Positions 25,986 to 34,843 are shown, counted from the stretch's first letter. The stretch is DNA of 64,000 nucleotides from G963663315 sp965208975 (GCA_965208975.1 CBDBQH010000003.1:310001-374000); one strand, 5' to 3'. Program-made: numbers and translations. The notes: generated from the letters alone by a model not told the origin.

Positions 25986-26495
25986 TCACCTTATCTGAGC
26001 CAGACTCTTGCCGCGCTTTGCCATAATATAAGCCGTGCTTTTCATTCCTTTCAATGCAGAAATAGTGGCGCGGGTCACATTCACCGGATTGGTCGTGCCA
26101 ATCACCTTGGTCAATACGTTCTGGACTCCCAACACCTCAAAAACAGCGCGCATGGCGCCTCCTGAAATAATCCCGGTGCCCTCTGCCGCCGGCCTCAACA
26201 CAACTCGCACGGCGCCATGGCGGCCCACCATCGGATATTGCAGGGTATTGCCGCTGATATGAACCTGAAACATATTCCGGCGGGCATCTTCCATGGCCTT
26301 TTGTACCGCGACCGGAACTTCTCTGGCCTTGCCACGTCCCATGCCCACTCGCCCTTCTCCGTCACCCACCACGGTCAACGCTGAAAAACCAAATATCCGA
26401 CCGCCCTTGACAACTTTCGAGACCCGTCTGACGTTAATCAGTTGTTCCTGATAATTATCCTTGCGAGCGTTGTCGCGTTCTCTTGTTTTAGCCAT
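25986..26495 (-). CDS. rpsE: 30S ribosomal protein S5
   Basis: Small-subunit protein involved in mRNA entry and decoding accuracy. 169 residues (167 in E. coli). N-terminal double-stranded RNA-binding-like domain (LINVRRVSKVVKGGRIFGFSALTVVGDGEGRVGMG) and C-terminal fold (GAMRAVFEVLGVQNVLTKVIGTTNPVNVTRATISAL). Fifteen bp after rplR. Confidence 0.99.
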   Translation of the reverse strand: MAKTRERDNARKDNYQEQLINVRRVSKVVKGGRIFGFSALTVVGDGEGRVGMGRGKAREVPVAVQKAMEDARRNMFQVHISGNTLQYPMVGRHGAVRVVLRPAAEGTGIISGGAMRAVFEVLGVQNVLTKVIGTTNPVNVTRATISALKGMKSTAYIMAKRGKSLAQIR

Positions 26496-26510
26496 TAATC
26501 TTTTTCATCA

Positions 26511-26867
26511 TTAAAATTTCAGTCCATGCAGTCGGGCAGAGTCGACAAACGCCTTGACCCTGCCATGGTATCTGTAGCCGGATCGGTCAAAAGCGACCGT
26601 CTCAACGCCTGCGGCTCTGGCGTTTTGCGCCAATAATTCACCCACGGCGACCGCCGCATCGCAGTTGCCGCCGGTTGTCCGGGACGAACGAATCCTGGCG
26701 TCGAGTGTTGATGCCGCCGCCAATACCCTTTGCCCGGTTTTATCGAAAATCTGTGCATAAAAATGCCGCGGAGTCCGATACACCGATAGTCTGGTGGCTT
26801 CCAGGCGCGCGATTCTGCCTCTCGATTTTCTTGCCCTTCTCAATCTGGCCCTGTTTTTGTTAATCAT
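26511..26867 (-). CDS. rplR: 50S ribosomal protein L18
   Basis: 5S rRNA-binding protein. 118 residues (117 in E. coli). Arginine-rich start (NRARLRRARKSRGRIA), then RLSVYRTPRHFYAQIFD and the terminal FDRSGYRYHGRVKAFVDSARLHGLKF, which is characteristic. Lies between rplF and rpsE. Confidence 0.99.
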   Translation of the reverse strand: MINKNRARLRRARKSRGRIARLEATRLSVYRTPRHFYAQIFDKTGQRVLAAASTLDARIRSSRTTGGNCDAAVAVGELLAQNARAAGVETVAFDRSGYRYHGRVKAFVDSARLHGLKF

Positions 26868-26896
26868 AATCGTGAATTTTCAGTCTTCGGGTTGAG

Positions 26897-27442
26897 TTAC
26901 TTTTTCCTGGCCTGTTTCCTGGCCACATATTCGTCCAGATACCGGATCCCTTTTCCCTTGTAGGGTTCAGGAGGACGAAAGGCGCGGATATCCGCAGCGG
27001 CCTGACCCACAGCCTGCTTGTCTATACCACTCAGTACAATTTCGGTTTGAGTCGGTGTCCGGGCGCTAATCCCCGCCGGCAACTCATAAACGACAGGGTG
27101 TGAAAATCCAAGATTCAGGTTCAGGTTCCGGCCCTGCACCTGGGCGCGGTAACCAACCCCCTTGATAGTCAGCCGCTTCTCAAAACCGGCCGTCACTCCC
27201 ACAATCAGATTCTGCAGCATGGCCCGGGTTGTGCCAGACAGCGAAACGATATGTTTACTGGTCCTGCCTCCGGTTTCCTGCAACCGGACATTCAACACTC
27301 CATCATTATGAACCACATCAATTCCGCAGGAAAGCGGGAAACTCAGTTCACCCCTGGGACCTTTCGCAGTCACCTGGCCATGATCAATCCTGACATCGAC
27401 ATCAGCGGGTACAGACACCGGGGTTTTTGCAATTCGTGACAT
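26897..27442 (-). CDS. rplF: 50S ribosomal protein L6
   Basis: Binds near the GTPase-associated region. 181 residues from ATG 27442 (MSRIAKTPVSVP), close to 177 in E. coli; an upstream Met ten codons earlier lacks family support. The two repeated domains are present, and the C-terminal signature PEPYKGKGIRYLDE is intact. 64 bp follow rpsH. Confidence 0.98.
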   Translation of the reverse strand: MSRIAKTPVSVPADVDVRIDHGQVTAKGPRGELSFPLSCGIDVVHNDGVLNVRLQETGGRTSKHIVSLSGTTRAMLQNLIVGVTAGFEKRLTIKGVGYRAQVQGRNLNLNLGFSHPVVYELPAGISARTPTQTEIVLSGIDKQAVGQAAADIRAFRPPEPYKGKGIRYLDEYVARKQARKK

Positions 27443-27506
27443 ATTTAATGTTCGGGTAACAGGTTTATTCAATCGGATTCAGACGGGTTCGGCCGCTTTC
27501 TCCTGG

Positions 27507-27902
27507 TTAGAAAACAGTGCAGATTACTTCCCCGCCAACTCCGGCCTGACGGGCAGATTTATCCGTCAACAAACCCTTTGATGTCGATATCAGAGCAACA
27601 CCCAATCCATTCTTTATGGATGGCAAATTATCCTTGCCGGCATAAATCCGGCAGCTGGGCCGACTGACCCGCTGAATCTCTTCGATCACCGGGTCACCCT
27701 GGAAGTATTTCAATTCAATATCCAGCGTCCGGAACTCCCCATCGTGATCCACGGAAAATCCGGAAATATAGCCTTCATCCTTCAATACTTCCGCAATGGC
27801 GACGTTGCTTCTCGACGCCGGCATCCGGACATGGGTTTTTTGCGCCCGTGAGCCGTTACGTATCCGGGTTAGCATATCGGCTATAGGGTCTGACATACTC
27901 AT
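27507..27902 (-). CDS. rpsH: 30S ribosomal protein S8
   Basis: Central-domain assembly protein. 131 residues (130 in E. coli). Begins MSMSDPIADMLTRIRNGSRA; the C-terminal GVALISTSKGLLTDKSARQAGVGGEVICTVF is complete. In E. coli S8 represses the spc operon by binding near the start of rplE; I could not confirm that site here. Confidence 0.99.
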   Translation of the reverse strand: MSMSDPIADMLTRIRNGSRAQKTHVRMPASRSNVAIAEVLKDEGYISGFSVDHDGEFRTLDIELKYFQGDPVIEEIQRVSRPSCRIYAGKDNLPSIKNGLGVALISTSKGLLTDKSARQAGVGGEVICTVF

Positions 27903-27940
27903 TTCGATTTCTCTGTTTTATAACTTTGCTTGTATCGGAA

Positions 27941-28246
27941 TCACCAACTCGACTTAACGACTCCAGGCGCTTCGCCACGCATAATGACTTCGCGTAATTT
28001 GTTCCGGCACAGCCCGAACCTTCTGAAATATCCTCTGGATCGACCGGTCAACTCACAACGATTACGCTTGCGCCCCGGACTCGAATCCCGCGGCAGCTTC
28101 TGCAGGTCCAGCATGGCCTGAAACTGATCTTCGGCGCCGGTTTGCCGGTCTCTGACCCGGCCCGCCAGTTCCTGACGTTTTACGGCATGCGCATTAACCA
28201 GTTTTTTGCGCTTCATCTCCCGCGCCACCATTGATTTCTTCGCCAT
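27941..28246 (-). CDS. rpsN: 30S ribosomal protein S14
   Basis: 101 residues, the long zinc-free form: the region that holds four cysteines in zinc-binding versions has only two separated Cys (RNRCELTGRSRGYFRRFGLCRNKLRE). Starts MAKKSMVAREMKRKKL and ends GVVKSSW. Three bp after rplE. Confidence 0.99.
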   Translation of the reverse strand: MAKKSMVAREMKRKKLVNAHAVKRQELAGRVRDRQTGAEDQFQAMLDLQKLPRDSSPGRKRNRCELTGRSRGYFRRFGLCRNKLREVIMRGEAPGVVKSSW

Positions 28247-28249
28247 GTC

Positions 28250-28789
28250 TTAACTCTTGATTGGAAATTTGAATTCACGCAGCAAAGCCGCAGCCTGCTG
28301 ATCGGTTTTCGCTGAAGTGGTGATACAGATATCCAGCCCGCGCAGAGCGTCAATATGGTCGTAATCCACTTCCGGGAAAACAATCTGCTCCTTCAACCCG
28401 AACGCATAATTCCCCCGCCCATCAAAGGATTTTCCGGGCAGTCCACGAAAATCCCGGATACGTGGAATCGCAACAGAAATCAATCGGTCAAGAAATTCAT
28501 ACATACGCGCGCGCCGCAACGTCACCTTGGCGCCGACAGCCCAACCCTCGCGTATCTTGAATGCCGCCTCGGATTTTTTCGCTTTGGTAATCACCGGCTT
28601 CTGGCCGCAAATCTTTTCCAGATCAGCGGCGGCGCTTTGCAGAACATTCTTGTTCGCAACCGCCTCGCCAAGCCCCATATTCAAGGTGATTTTTGTAATG
28701 CGAGGCACCTCCATTACACTCTTGACCGAAAACTCCTGTTGGAGTTTCGGCACGATTTCAGTCTTGTACTTTTCGAGCAGTCTGGCCAT
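28250..28789 (-). CDS. rplE: 50S ribosomal protein L5
   Basis: Contacts 5S rRNA and S13 at the inter-subunit bridge. Starting at ATG 28789 (MARLLEKYKTEIVPKLQ) gives 179 residues, exactly the E. coli length; an upstream in-frame ATG at 28813 would add eight residues (MTDQNQKK) and cannot be excluded. Motifs: ITLNMGLGEAV, ITKAKKSEAAFKIREG, GRGNYAFGLKEQIVFPEVDYD. Confidence 0.98.
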   Translation of the reverse strand: MARLLEKYKTEIVPKLQQEFSVKSVMEVPRITKITLNMGLGEAVANKNVLQSAAADLEKICGQKPVITKAKKSEAAFKIREGWAVGAKVTLRRARMYEFLDRLISVAIPRIRDFRGLPGKSFDGRGNYAFGLKEQIVFPEVDYDHIDALRGLDICITTSAKTDQQAAALLREFKFPIKS

Positions 28790-28819
28790 TTTCTTTTGAT
28801 TCTGATCAGTCATTAAAAG

Positions 28820-29140
28820 TTACACAAGATCCACCACTTCATTGTTTGACTTGAAGTAACGAACTTTCCTGCCGTCTTCCAGGGTCTTGAATCCGACTCT
28901 TTCACCCTTTTTGGCAACCGGGTTATACAAGGCAATGTTCGACAATGCGATAGCGGCCTCTTTCTCCAGGATGCCTCCGGTTTCCCCGGTATTCGGGTTG
29001 CCTTTGGTATGACGTTTCACGATATTAATATTATCAACCAGCGCCCGGCCATTACCCAGCACCTTCAAAACGTTTCCGCGTTTGCCTTTATCACGTCCAC
29101 AAATCACAATGACATCGTCTCCCTTCTTTATTCTTTGCAT
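28820..29140 (-). CDS. rplX: 50S ribosomal protein L24
   Basis: Early assembly initiator of the large subunit. 106 residues (104 in E. coli). The KOW motif is near the N-terminus (KGDDVIVICGRDKGKRGNVLKV), followed by NIVKRHTKGNPNTGETGGILEKEA. Lies 38 bp after rplN. Confidence 0.99.
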   Translation of the reverse strand: MQRIKKGDDVIVICGRDKGKRGNVLKVLGNGRALVDNINIVKRHTKGNPNTGETGGILEKEAAIALSNIALYNPVAKKGERVGFKTLEDGRKVRYFKSNNEVVDLV

Positions 29141-29178
29141 CGTTCAGATCCTCAAGGATTATTCTCTGAATTCACAAG

Positions 29179-29547
29179 TTACAGGACTTCAGGAGCCAGA
29201 GAAATAATTCGCATGAACTTCTCTGAGCGGAGTTCCCGGGTCACGGGACCAAATATCCGGGTGCCAACAGGCTGATGGGAAGCGTTCAGCAATACAGCCG
29301 AATTCCGGTCGAACCGGATCAATGACCCATCGGACCGACGCACACCGCTTCTGGTTCTGACAATAACGGCGTCATACACATCTCCCTTTTTCACCCTGCT
29401 GTTGGGTAACGCTTCCTTAATGGTAATTTTCACAATGTCTCCAATACCCGCGTATCTGCGCTTTGAGCCGCCCAATACCTTGATGCACATTACCCGTTTG
29501 GCGCCGCTGTTATCAGCTACCGACATCATTGATTGCATCTGAATCAT
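29179..29547 (-). CDS. rplN: 50S ribosomal protein L14
   Basis: Inter-subunit bridge protein and the docking site for RsfS, which is also encoded in this window. 122 residues (123 in E. coli). Begins MIQMQSMMSVADNSGAKRV and includes GDIVKITIKEALPNSRVKKGD and FGPVTRELRSEKFMRIISLAPEVL. First gene of the classic spc operon, but only 43 bp separate it from rpsQ and no clear promoter is visible there, so it may be read through from S10. Confidence 0.99.
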   Translation of the reverse strand: MIQMQSMMSVADNSGAKRVMCIKVLGGSKRRYAGIGDIVKITIKEALPNSRVKKGDVYDAVIVRTRSGVRRSDGSLIRFDRNSAVLLNASHQPVGTRIFGPVTRELRSEKFMRIISLAPEVL

Positions 29548-29590
29548 CGTCTTTTCCCCAATACCTCAAGATTGAATATCCGCTTCCTGA

Positions 29591-29860
29591 TCAGGCGGCT
29601 CTGGCAACCACCGCAACCAGCCGCCAGCATTTGGTTTTCGAGACCGGGCGGCAGGCTTCGACCCGCACCGTATCCCCCGCTCTGCATTCGTTATTTTCGT
29701 CATGCACATGCAATCGGGTGGAGCGGCGGATATATTTCTTGTACAGTGGATGCTTTACCTTTCTCTCAACCAGCACAGTGATACTTTTATCATTAGCGGC
29801 AGAAACAACATGGCCTTCAATTTGCCGTTTGGTTACTTCCTGGTCGGTTCGTGTGTTCAT
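29591..29860 (-). CDS. rpsQ: 30S ribosomal protein S17
   Basis: Primary 16S-binding protein. 89 residues (84 in E. coli), OB fold: GHVVSAANDKSITVLVERKVKHPLYKKYI, then RLHVHDENNECRAGDTVRVEACRPVSKTKCW. Starts within the last four bases of rpmC. Confidence 0.98.
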   Translation of the reverse strand: MNTRTDQEVTKRQIEGHVVSAANDKSITVLVERKVKHPLYKKYIRRSTRLHVHDENNECRAGDTVRVEACRPVSKTKCWRLVAVVARAA

Positions 29861-30090
29861 TGGTTGATCCCTGATTGAGCTTCTGCCCGGGCCGGGTCGT
29901 GAGTTCCTGGCCTTTCATTGAGGATGGTTTTGATTCGCGCAATGTCCTTTTGCACGAAACGGAATCGGGCCGGGTTTGCCAGTTGACCCGCCCCGCGCTG
30001 CATGCGCAGATTGAACTGTTCCTTACGCAGGGCAATCAATTCCTTCATGAGTTCCTCACGGGGTTTGACTCTTAATTCGGATGCTTTCAT
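29857..30090 (-). CDS. rpmC: 50S ribosomal protein L29, with C-terminal extension
   Basis: Tunnel-exit protein that helps dock the signal recognition particle and trigger factor. The family core (MKASELRVKPREELMKEL to FVQKDIARIKTILNER) ends near residue 60. A further 17 residues (PGTHDPARAEAQSGINQ) extend it to 77, against 63 in E. coli. The extension overlaps the rpsQ start by four bases, and the gene shares one base with rplP. Confidence 0.96.
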   Translation of the reverse strand: MKASELRVKPREELMKELIALRKEQFNLRMQRGAGQLANPARFRFVQKDIARIKTILNERPGTHDPARAEAQSGINQ

Positions 30091-30503
30091 CAGCCCACCT
30101 GACGTCGTGCGAAATTAGTCTGAAGCGGTAGCTTGGCGCCAGCCAGACGAAACGCTTCCTGAGCCAGCCTTTCAGGCACACCTTCGATTTCATATAGCAT
30201 GGCGCCCGGCTGGATTAACGCCACCCAGAATTCCGGATTGCCCTTGCCCTTTCCCATGCGAACCTCAAGCGGTTTTTTCGATACCGGCTTGTCCGGGAAA
30301 ATACGAATCCAGATTCTTCCACCTCGTTTGACGTGACGGGTAATGGCGCGCCGGCCCGCCTCAATCTGGCGCGCGGTCAGACGTCCGCGAGTAGCCGACT
30401 GAAGACCGAACTCACCAAAGCTGATACGGTTGCCACGGGTGGCAAGACCGCGATTCCGTCCCTTGTGTTGTTTGCGAAACCTGGTTCTTTTTGGCTGGAG
30501 CAT
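30090..30503 (-). CDS. rplP: 50S ribosomal protein L16
   Basis: Binds near the A-site and peptidyl-transferase centre. 137 residues (136 in E. coli). Begins MLQPKRTRFRKQHKGRNRG; GRRAITRHVKRGGRIWIRIFPDKP and RMGKGKGNPEFWVALIQPG are the conserved regions. Two bp after rpsC. Confidence 0.99.
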   Translation of the reverse strand: MLQPKRTRFRKQHKGRNRGLATRGNRISFGEFGLQSATRGRLTARQIEAGRRAITRHVKRGGRIWIRIFPDKPVSKKPLEVRMGKGKGNPEFWVALIQPGAMLYEIEGVPERLAQEAFRLAGAKLPLQTNFARRQVG

Positions 30504-30505
30504 AT

Positions 30506-31195
30506 CTATATCACCCCTGTATGAGGTTCAATAACCGCTTGTGTCCTGGACGTTCCGGTTTTTTCCTCCTTGAGAATCTCACCCTTGAATATCCATACTT
30601 TCACGCCAATGATCCCATAAGTGGTCAGCGCTTCGTGGACACCATAATCAATATCGGCCCGCAATGTATGCAATGGCACACGCCCTTCCCGATACCACTC
30701 GGTGCGCGCGATTTCAGCCCCGTTGAGACGGCCTGAAAGCATGATCTTGACACCCTGGGCGCCGAGTCTCATGGAGTTTTGCACTGCGCGCTTCATGGCC
30801 CGGCGAAACATGATTCTTTTCTCCAGTTGCTGGCATATATTTTCAGCGACCAGTTTGGCGTCCAGTTCGGGTTTGCGAATTTCCTCAACCGCCACCTGGA
30901 CAGGACTGCCATTTAACCGGGTCAGGGCAAATCGAAGTTTCTCGATGTCTTCACCCTTCTTGCCGATCACAATCCCCGGACGCGCCGTAAAAATGGTCAC
31001 GTTCAGGTTCTGGGCAGGACGATCAATGGCAATCCGGCTAACCGCCGCATTCGACAGTTTTTTAGTCAGATATGCCCTGATTTTCAGATCGCTCGCCAGT
31101 ATTTTCGCGTAATTGGAGCTATTCGCATACCATTTCGCGTTCCAGTCCTTCACAATACCGAGACGGATACCGTTTGGTTGTACTTTTTGACCCAT
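30506..31195 (-). CDS. rpsC: 30S ribosomal protein S3
   Basis: mRNA-entry and helicase-related protein of the head. 229 residues (233 in E. coli). Starts MGQKVQPNGIRLGIVKDWNAKW; the KH domain contains RPGIVIGKKGEDIEKLR, and the C-terminal domain has GAQGVKIMLSGRLNGAEIARTEWYREGRVPL. Lies 50 bp after rplV. Confidence 0.99.
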   Translation of the reverse strand: MGQKVQPNGIRLGIVKDWNAKWYANSSNYAKILASDLKIRAYLTKKLSNAAVSRIAIDRPAQNLNVTIFTARPGIVIGKKGEDIEKLRFALTRLNGSPVQVAVEEIRKPELDAKLVAENICQQLEKRIMFRRAMKRAVQNSMRLGAQGVKIMLSGRLNGAEIARTEWYREGRVPLHTLRADIDYGVHEALTTYGIIGVKVWIFKGEILKEEKTGTSRTQAVIEPHTGVI

Positions 31196-31245
31196 TATTT
31201 ATACTTCTTGTGTGTATTTTTGTTGCACTGAATCATTGATTAAAA

Positions 31246-31602
31246 TCAGCTTTTCGCCCCTTTCTTGCGGGGGTCGTCACTGACGCCCAGAGTGATGTGG
31301 CAATTCCTCTTCAGAATTCGGCTACCACGCCCTTTCGCCCGCGCCCGGAATCGCTTGATCACAGGCGCTTCATCCACCATCACCTGATTCACCCAAAGAT
31401 CATCAATATCAGCGCCTTCGTTGTGCTCCGCATTTGCAATCGCCGAGTTGAGCGTTTTTTTCAATGGAACCGCCGCTCGTTTATTGCAAAAAGAAAGTGT
31501 TTCGAGCGCCTGTTCAACCGAGAGTGAACGAATCTGATCAGCCACCAGACGACACTTCTGCGCTGACAACCTGACATATTTTGATACTGACCTGGCTTGC
31601 AT
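31246..31602 (-). CDS. rplV: 50S ribosomal protein L22
   Basis: Lines the exit tunnel with L4. 118 residues (110 in E. coli; extra residues are a basic tail, VSDDPRKKGAKS). YVRLSAQKCRLVADQIRSLSVEQAL and FRARAKGRGSRILKRNCHITL are the conserved segments, the latter including the start of the tunnel loop. Twenty bp after rpsS. Confidence 0.99.
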   Translation of the reverse strand: MQARSVSKYVRLSAQKCRLVADQIRSLSVEQALETLSFCNKRAAVPLKKTLNSAIANAEHNEGADIDDLWVNQVMVDEAPVIKRFRARAKGRGSRILKRNCHITLGVSDDPRKKGAKS

Positions 31603-31622
31603 GATTTTCTATACGTTTTCAG

Positions 31623-31892
31623 CTACGATTTCTTGTTGGCCACATGTCCGCGATAAGTGCGCGTCGGCGCAAATTCACCGAGCCTGTGACCCACCATATT
31701 CTCGTTGACCAGAATCGGCACATGCTGTCGGCCATTGTGCACGGCAATGGTCAGACCCACAAATTCCGGCATAATCATGGAGCGCCGCGACCATGTCTTG
31801 ATCGGTCTGCGTGAATTTTCTGCTCTGGCTTTTTCAATTTTTGCCCACAGATGGTGGTCAACAAAAGGACCTTTTCTAATTGAACGGGGCAT
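31623..31892 (-). CDS. rpsS: 30S ribosomal protein S19
   Basis: Head protein paired with S13. 89 residues (92 in E. coli). PRSIRKGPFVDHHLWAKIEKA, then TWSRRSMIMPEFVGLTIAVHNGRQHVPILV and GHRLGEFAPTRTYRGH. Two bp after rplB. Confidence 0.99.
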   Translation of the reverse strand: MPRSIRKGPFVDHHLWAKIEKARAENSRRPIKTWSRRSMIMPEFVGLTIAVHNGRQHVPILVNENMVGHRLGEFAPTRTYRGHVANKKS

Positions 31893-31894
31893 GG

Positions 31895-32719
31895 TTATTT
31901 CTTCCGCCTGCGAATAATCATTGATGAAGTACGTTTGTTGGAGCGTGTTCTGTAGCCCTTGGTCGGAACCCCCCAGGGAGTACAGGGGGCGCGGCCACCC
32001 GAGGTGCGACCTTCCCCGCCACCATGCGGATGATCAACCGGATTCATGGCTACCCCGCGGACGGTGGGCCGGAACCCTCGCCAGCGTTTTGCGCCAGCCT
32101 TGCCCAGCTTGCGCAGACTGTTCTCGGAGTTGCCTACCTGACCGATGGTGGCGCGACAATCAAGACGAACCCGGCGCATCTCACCGGAACGCAGCCGAAG
32201 CTGGGCATAGTTCCCTTCCTTGCCAACAAACTGAACGGCGGCGCCTGCCGACCTGCCAATCTGCGCCCCTTTCCCCGGTTTTAACTCAAGACAATGCACG
32301 ATGGCGCCGACCGGCATGTTTTTTAACGGCATACTGTTGCCGATATTATAGCCACTGCCCGGCCCTGACATCACGGTATCACCAACCGCAATACCCTTGG
32401 GCGCGATCATGTAGCGGTGTTCGCCATCCTTGTAAACCAGTAATACGATATGAGCGCTGCGGTTCGGATCATACTCGATACGCTTGACGGTGGCCGCAAT
32501 CCCATCCTTGTCGCGTTTGAAATCAATCAGGCGATAATGGCGCTTATGTCCGCCACCGCGATGCCTGACCGTAATACGTCCGCCGTTGTTACGACCATCA
32601 ATAGCCGTCTTGGGCTCAAGCAGGGGTTGATATGGTTTGCCCTTGTACAATTCAGGGGACACCACCTTGATCATGCCTCTGCGCCCCGGAGTCGTTGGTT
32701 TTTGTTTTGCTAATGCCAT
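31895..32719 (-). CDS. rplB: 50S ribosomal protein L2
   Basis: Core protein required for subunit association and peptidyl-transferase activity. 274 residues (273 in E. coli). RHRGGGHKRHYRLIDFKRDKDGI marks the OB domain. The conserved peptidyl-transferase region is GVAMNPVDHPHGGGEGRTSGG, containing the critical histidine. Confidence 0.99.
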   Translation of the reverse strand: MALAKQKPTTPGRRGMIKVVSPELYKGKPYQPLLEPKTAIDGRNNGGRITVRHRGGGHKRHYRLIDFKRDKDGIAATVKRIEYDPNRSAHIVLLVYKDGEHRYMIAPKGIAVGDTVMSGPGSGYNIGNSMPLKNMPVGAIVHCLELKPGKGAQIGRSAGAAVQFVGKEGNYAQLRLRSGEMRRVRLDCRATIGQVGNSENSLRKLGKAGAKRWRGFRPTVRGVAMNPVDHPHGGGEGRTSGGRAPCTPWGVPTKGYRTRSNKRTSSMIIRRRKK

Positions 32720-32757
32720 GTCGTCAATATCTTTGTTGTCTTGCCGGTGTCCGCTAA

Positions 32758-33093
32758 TCAGGCTCCCGCCATGCTCATGAAATCAATGTCCTGCCCTTCC
32801 GCCAGACAGATGTACGCCTTCTTCCAGTTGTTTCTGACACCCGTGGACCGGCCATGCCGCTTCACTTTCCCGCGGACATTGACAACCTGTACGCTTTTAA
32901 CCTTCACCTCAAACAGTTTTTCAACTGCCAGACGAATTTCATTCTTGCGCGCGTCCTTCCTGACCTGAAACACGATCTGTTGATATTGATCCGCCACCCA
33001 TGTCGTCTTTTCGGAGATCACCGGCTTCAGGAGGATCTGATACAAACGCTCCTCACTGACTTTCGCGAGAGGACTGATTGTCCGGATACTCAT
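32758..33093 (-). CDS. rplW: 50S ribosomal protein L23
   Basis: Tunnel-exit docking site for trigger factor and SRP. 111 residues (100 in E. coli; extended at the N-terminus). The core reads LYQILLKPVISEKTTWVADQYQQIVFQV...KNEIRLAVEKLFEVKVKSVQVVNVRGK. Overlaps the rplD stop by four bases. Confidence 0.98.
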   Translation of the reverse strand: MSIRTISPLAKVSEERLYQILLKPVISEKTTWVADQYQQIVFQVRKDARKNEIRLAVEKLFEVKVKSVQVVNVRGKVKRHGRSTGVRNNWKKAYICLAEGQDIDFMSMAGA

Positions 33094-33761
33094 GCTCCCG
33101 CCTCCACATCTGGTTGGGGTCTTGCGGCCAGTGTCTCGTCTATACAGCGAGCCGCATCCGCAGTAATCACCACTTTCGGGTAACTGATCAGGCTGACCGG
33201 ATCAATACTACGGCTGGTGCACACACTCACTGACTGCAAGTTACGGGCAGACAGTTCAACATTCCGGTCATCGTCCGCAAGCACGATCAACGCCCGGTCG
33301 GCGTCCAGCCCCTTCAGCGCCTGCACCAGAGTACCGGTTTTTGGGGCATCCATCGCCATCGAATCAACCACAACCAGCCTTTCCTGCCGATTTAATTCCG
33401 ACAGGATCGAGCGCATCGCCGCGCGATACATCTTCTTGTTGACTTTCTGGGAGAAATCCCGGGTTGAAAGCGGGAAAGCGCGCCCGCCTCCGGTAAAAAT
33501 CGGGCTTCGGATTGTTCCTGCCCGCGCCCGCCCCGTACCTTTTTGTCGCCAGGGTTTGGCGCTGCCTCCACGGACCGCGGCCCGGTTCTTTTGAGCGCGT
33601 GTTCCGCTGCGTCCGCCAGCCTGATAAGCGACGACAACCTGGTGAATGAGCGATTCGTTGAAATCCACTCCGAAATTGCCTTCAGACAGCTCCACCCCGG
33701 ATGCCTCCGCCTGTGCGGAACCGGCCTTGCCCACTGAATTCATTTTTAATTTGATAGCCAT
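33090..33761 (-). CDS. rplD: 50S ribosomal protein L4
   Basis: Tunnel-wall protein; in E. coli also the autoregulator of the S10 operon. 223 residues (201 in E. coli); the extra length is mainly an N-terminal stretch (NSVGKAGSAQAEASG). Core: FNESLIHQVVVAYQAGGRSGTRAQKNRAAVRGGSAKPWRQKGTGRARAG and TGGGRAFPLSTRDFSQKVNKKMYR. Nine bp after rplC. Confidence 0.98.
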   Translation of the reverse strand: MAIKLKMNSVGKAGSAQAEASGVELSEGNFGVDFNESLIHQVVVAYQAGGRSGTRAQKNRAAVRGGSAKPWRQKGTGRARAGTIRSPIFTGGGRAFPLSTRDFSQKVNKKMYRAAMRSILSELNRQERLVVVDSMAMDAPKTGTLVQALKGLDADRALIVLADDDRNVELSARNLQSVSVCTSRSIDPVSLISYPKVVITADAARCIDETLAARPQPDVEAGA

Positions 33762-33770
33762 TATTTTTCC

Positions 33771-34451
33771 TCAGGCCGCCTGCCCGGCTGGCATATTCAC
33801 AGACTCGTCGGCGCTGACCGCTGACTTGACTGCCGGACGAATGATGACATCGGCGCCTCTGGATCCCGGGATCGAACCTGCAATCAGAATAATGTTGCGG
33901 GACTGATCCACACTGACCACCTCCAGATTCTGCTGGACACATTTCACAGCGCCCATGTGTCCCGCCATTTTCTTGCCTTTGAATACTCGCCCCGGATCCT
34001 GGGCATTTCCGATAGAACCACCCAATCTGTGCGCTTTCGAGTTACCGTGAGTAGCGCGACCGCCACCATAACCGTGACGCTTTATCACCCCCGCAAATCC
34101 CTTGCCGATGGTGCGCCCGGACACATCCACCTTCTGCCCCTCGCCAAACAGGCCGACCGTCAATTCGGACCCGGCTTCCAGCGTAACCGCGTCATTGAGC
34201 CGGAACTCCCAAACCCCTCTGCCAGGCAAGACTCCGGCTTTGGCGAAATGGCCCTTCATGGCTTTGTTGACCCGACTGGCTCGCCGCTCTCCTGTGGTCA
34301 CCTGCAACCCGTCATAACCGTCGTTATCCCGGGTTCTGATTTGCGTGATCCGGTTCGGCAGAACTTCAATCACCGTAACTGGCCGGGACCTCCCCTCTTC
34401 TGTGAAGACCCGGGTCATACCAATTTTTTTCCCAACCAGTCCTAATGACAT
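33771..34451 (-). CDS. rplC: 50S ribosomal protein L3
   Basis: Early assembly protein near the peptidyl-transferase centre. 226 residues (209 in E. coli; longer C-terminal tail). LVGKKIGMTRVFTEEGRSRPVTVIEV is the conserved start; GTIGKGFAGVIKRHGYGGGRATHGNSKAHRLGGSIGNAQDPGRVFKGKKMAGHMG covers the central loop. It lies 39 bp after rpsJ. Confidence 0.98.
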   Translation of the reverse strand: MSLGLVGKKIGMTRVFTEEGRSRPVTVIEVLPNRITQIRTRDNDGYDGLQVTTGERRASRVNKAMKGHFAKAGVLPGRGVWEFRLNDAVTLEAGSELTVGLFGEGQKVDVSGRTIGKGFAGVIKRHGYGGGRATHGNSKAHRLGGSIGNAQDPGRVFKGKKMAGHMGAVKCVQQNLEVVSVDQSRNIILIAGSIPGSRGADVIIRPAVKSAVSADESVNMPAGQAA

Positions 34452-34490
34452 CTTGTAACCGCCTGTATCTCTTTGCTCTATTTACTGAAG

Positions 34491-34805
34491 TCAGTTCAAC
34501 TTGATTTCCACATCAACCCCGGCAGCGAGGTCAAGCTTCATCAAGGCATCCACCGTTTTATCGGTCGGCTGCACGATATCGAGAATTCTCTTATGGGTTC
34601 TGATTTCAAACTGGTCCCGAGCTTTCTTGTTGACATGGGGAGATCGCAAAAGCGTATATTTTTCGATCCTGGTAGGCAACGGGATGGGTCCCTTTACCAA
34701 TGCGCCTGTGCGTCGGGCCGTATCCACGATCTCCAGCGCCGACCGATCAATCATCTTGTGATCGAACGCTTTCAAACTGATACGGATTTTTTGATTTTCT
34801 ACCAT
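34491..34805 (-). CDS. rpsJ: 30S ribosomal protein S10 (NusE)
   Basis: Ribosomal head protein and partner of NusB/NusG in antitermination. 104 residues (103 in E. coli). IRISLKAFDHKMIDRSALEIVDTARRTGA and PLPTRIEKYTLLRSPHVNKKARDQFEIRTHKR are diagnostic. Only 38 bp separate it from tuf, with no room for the long S10 leader that mediates L4 autoregulation in E. coli. Confidence 0.99.
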   Translation of the reverse strand: MVENQKIRISLKAFDHKMIDRSALEIVDTARRTGALVKGPIPLPTRIEKYTLLRSPHVNKKARDQFEIRTHKRILDIVQPTDKTVDALMKLDLAAGVDVEIKLN

Positions 34806-34843
34806 TGTTCAGAAGTTCTCTTGAAACTGCCCTTTTCACAAAA

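Noticed and set aside
34806..34843. S10 leader for L4 autoregulation
   Set aside because: The tuf-rpsJ gap is only 38 bp, too short for the known leader fold.
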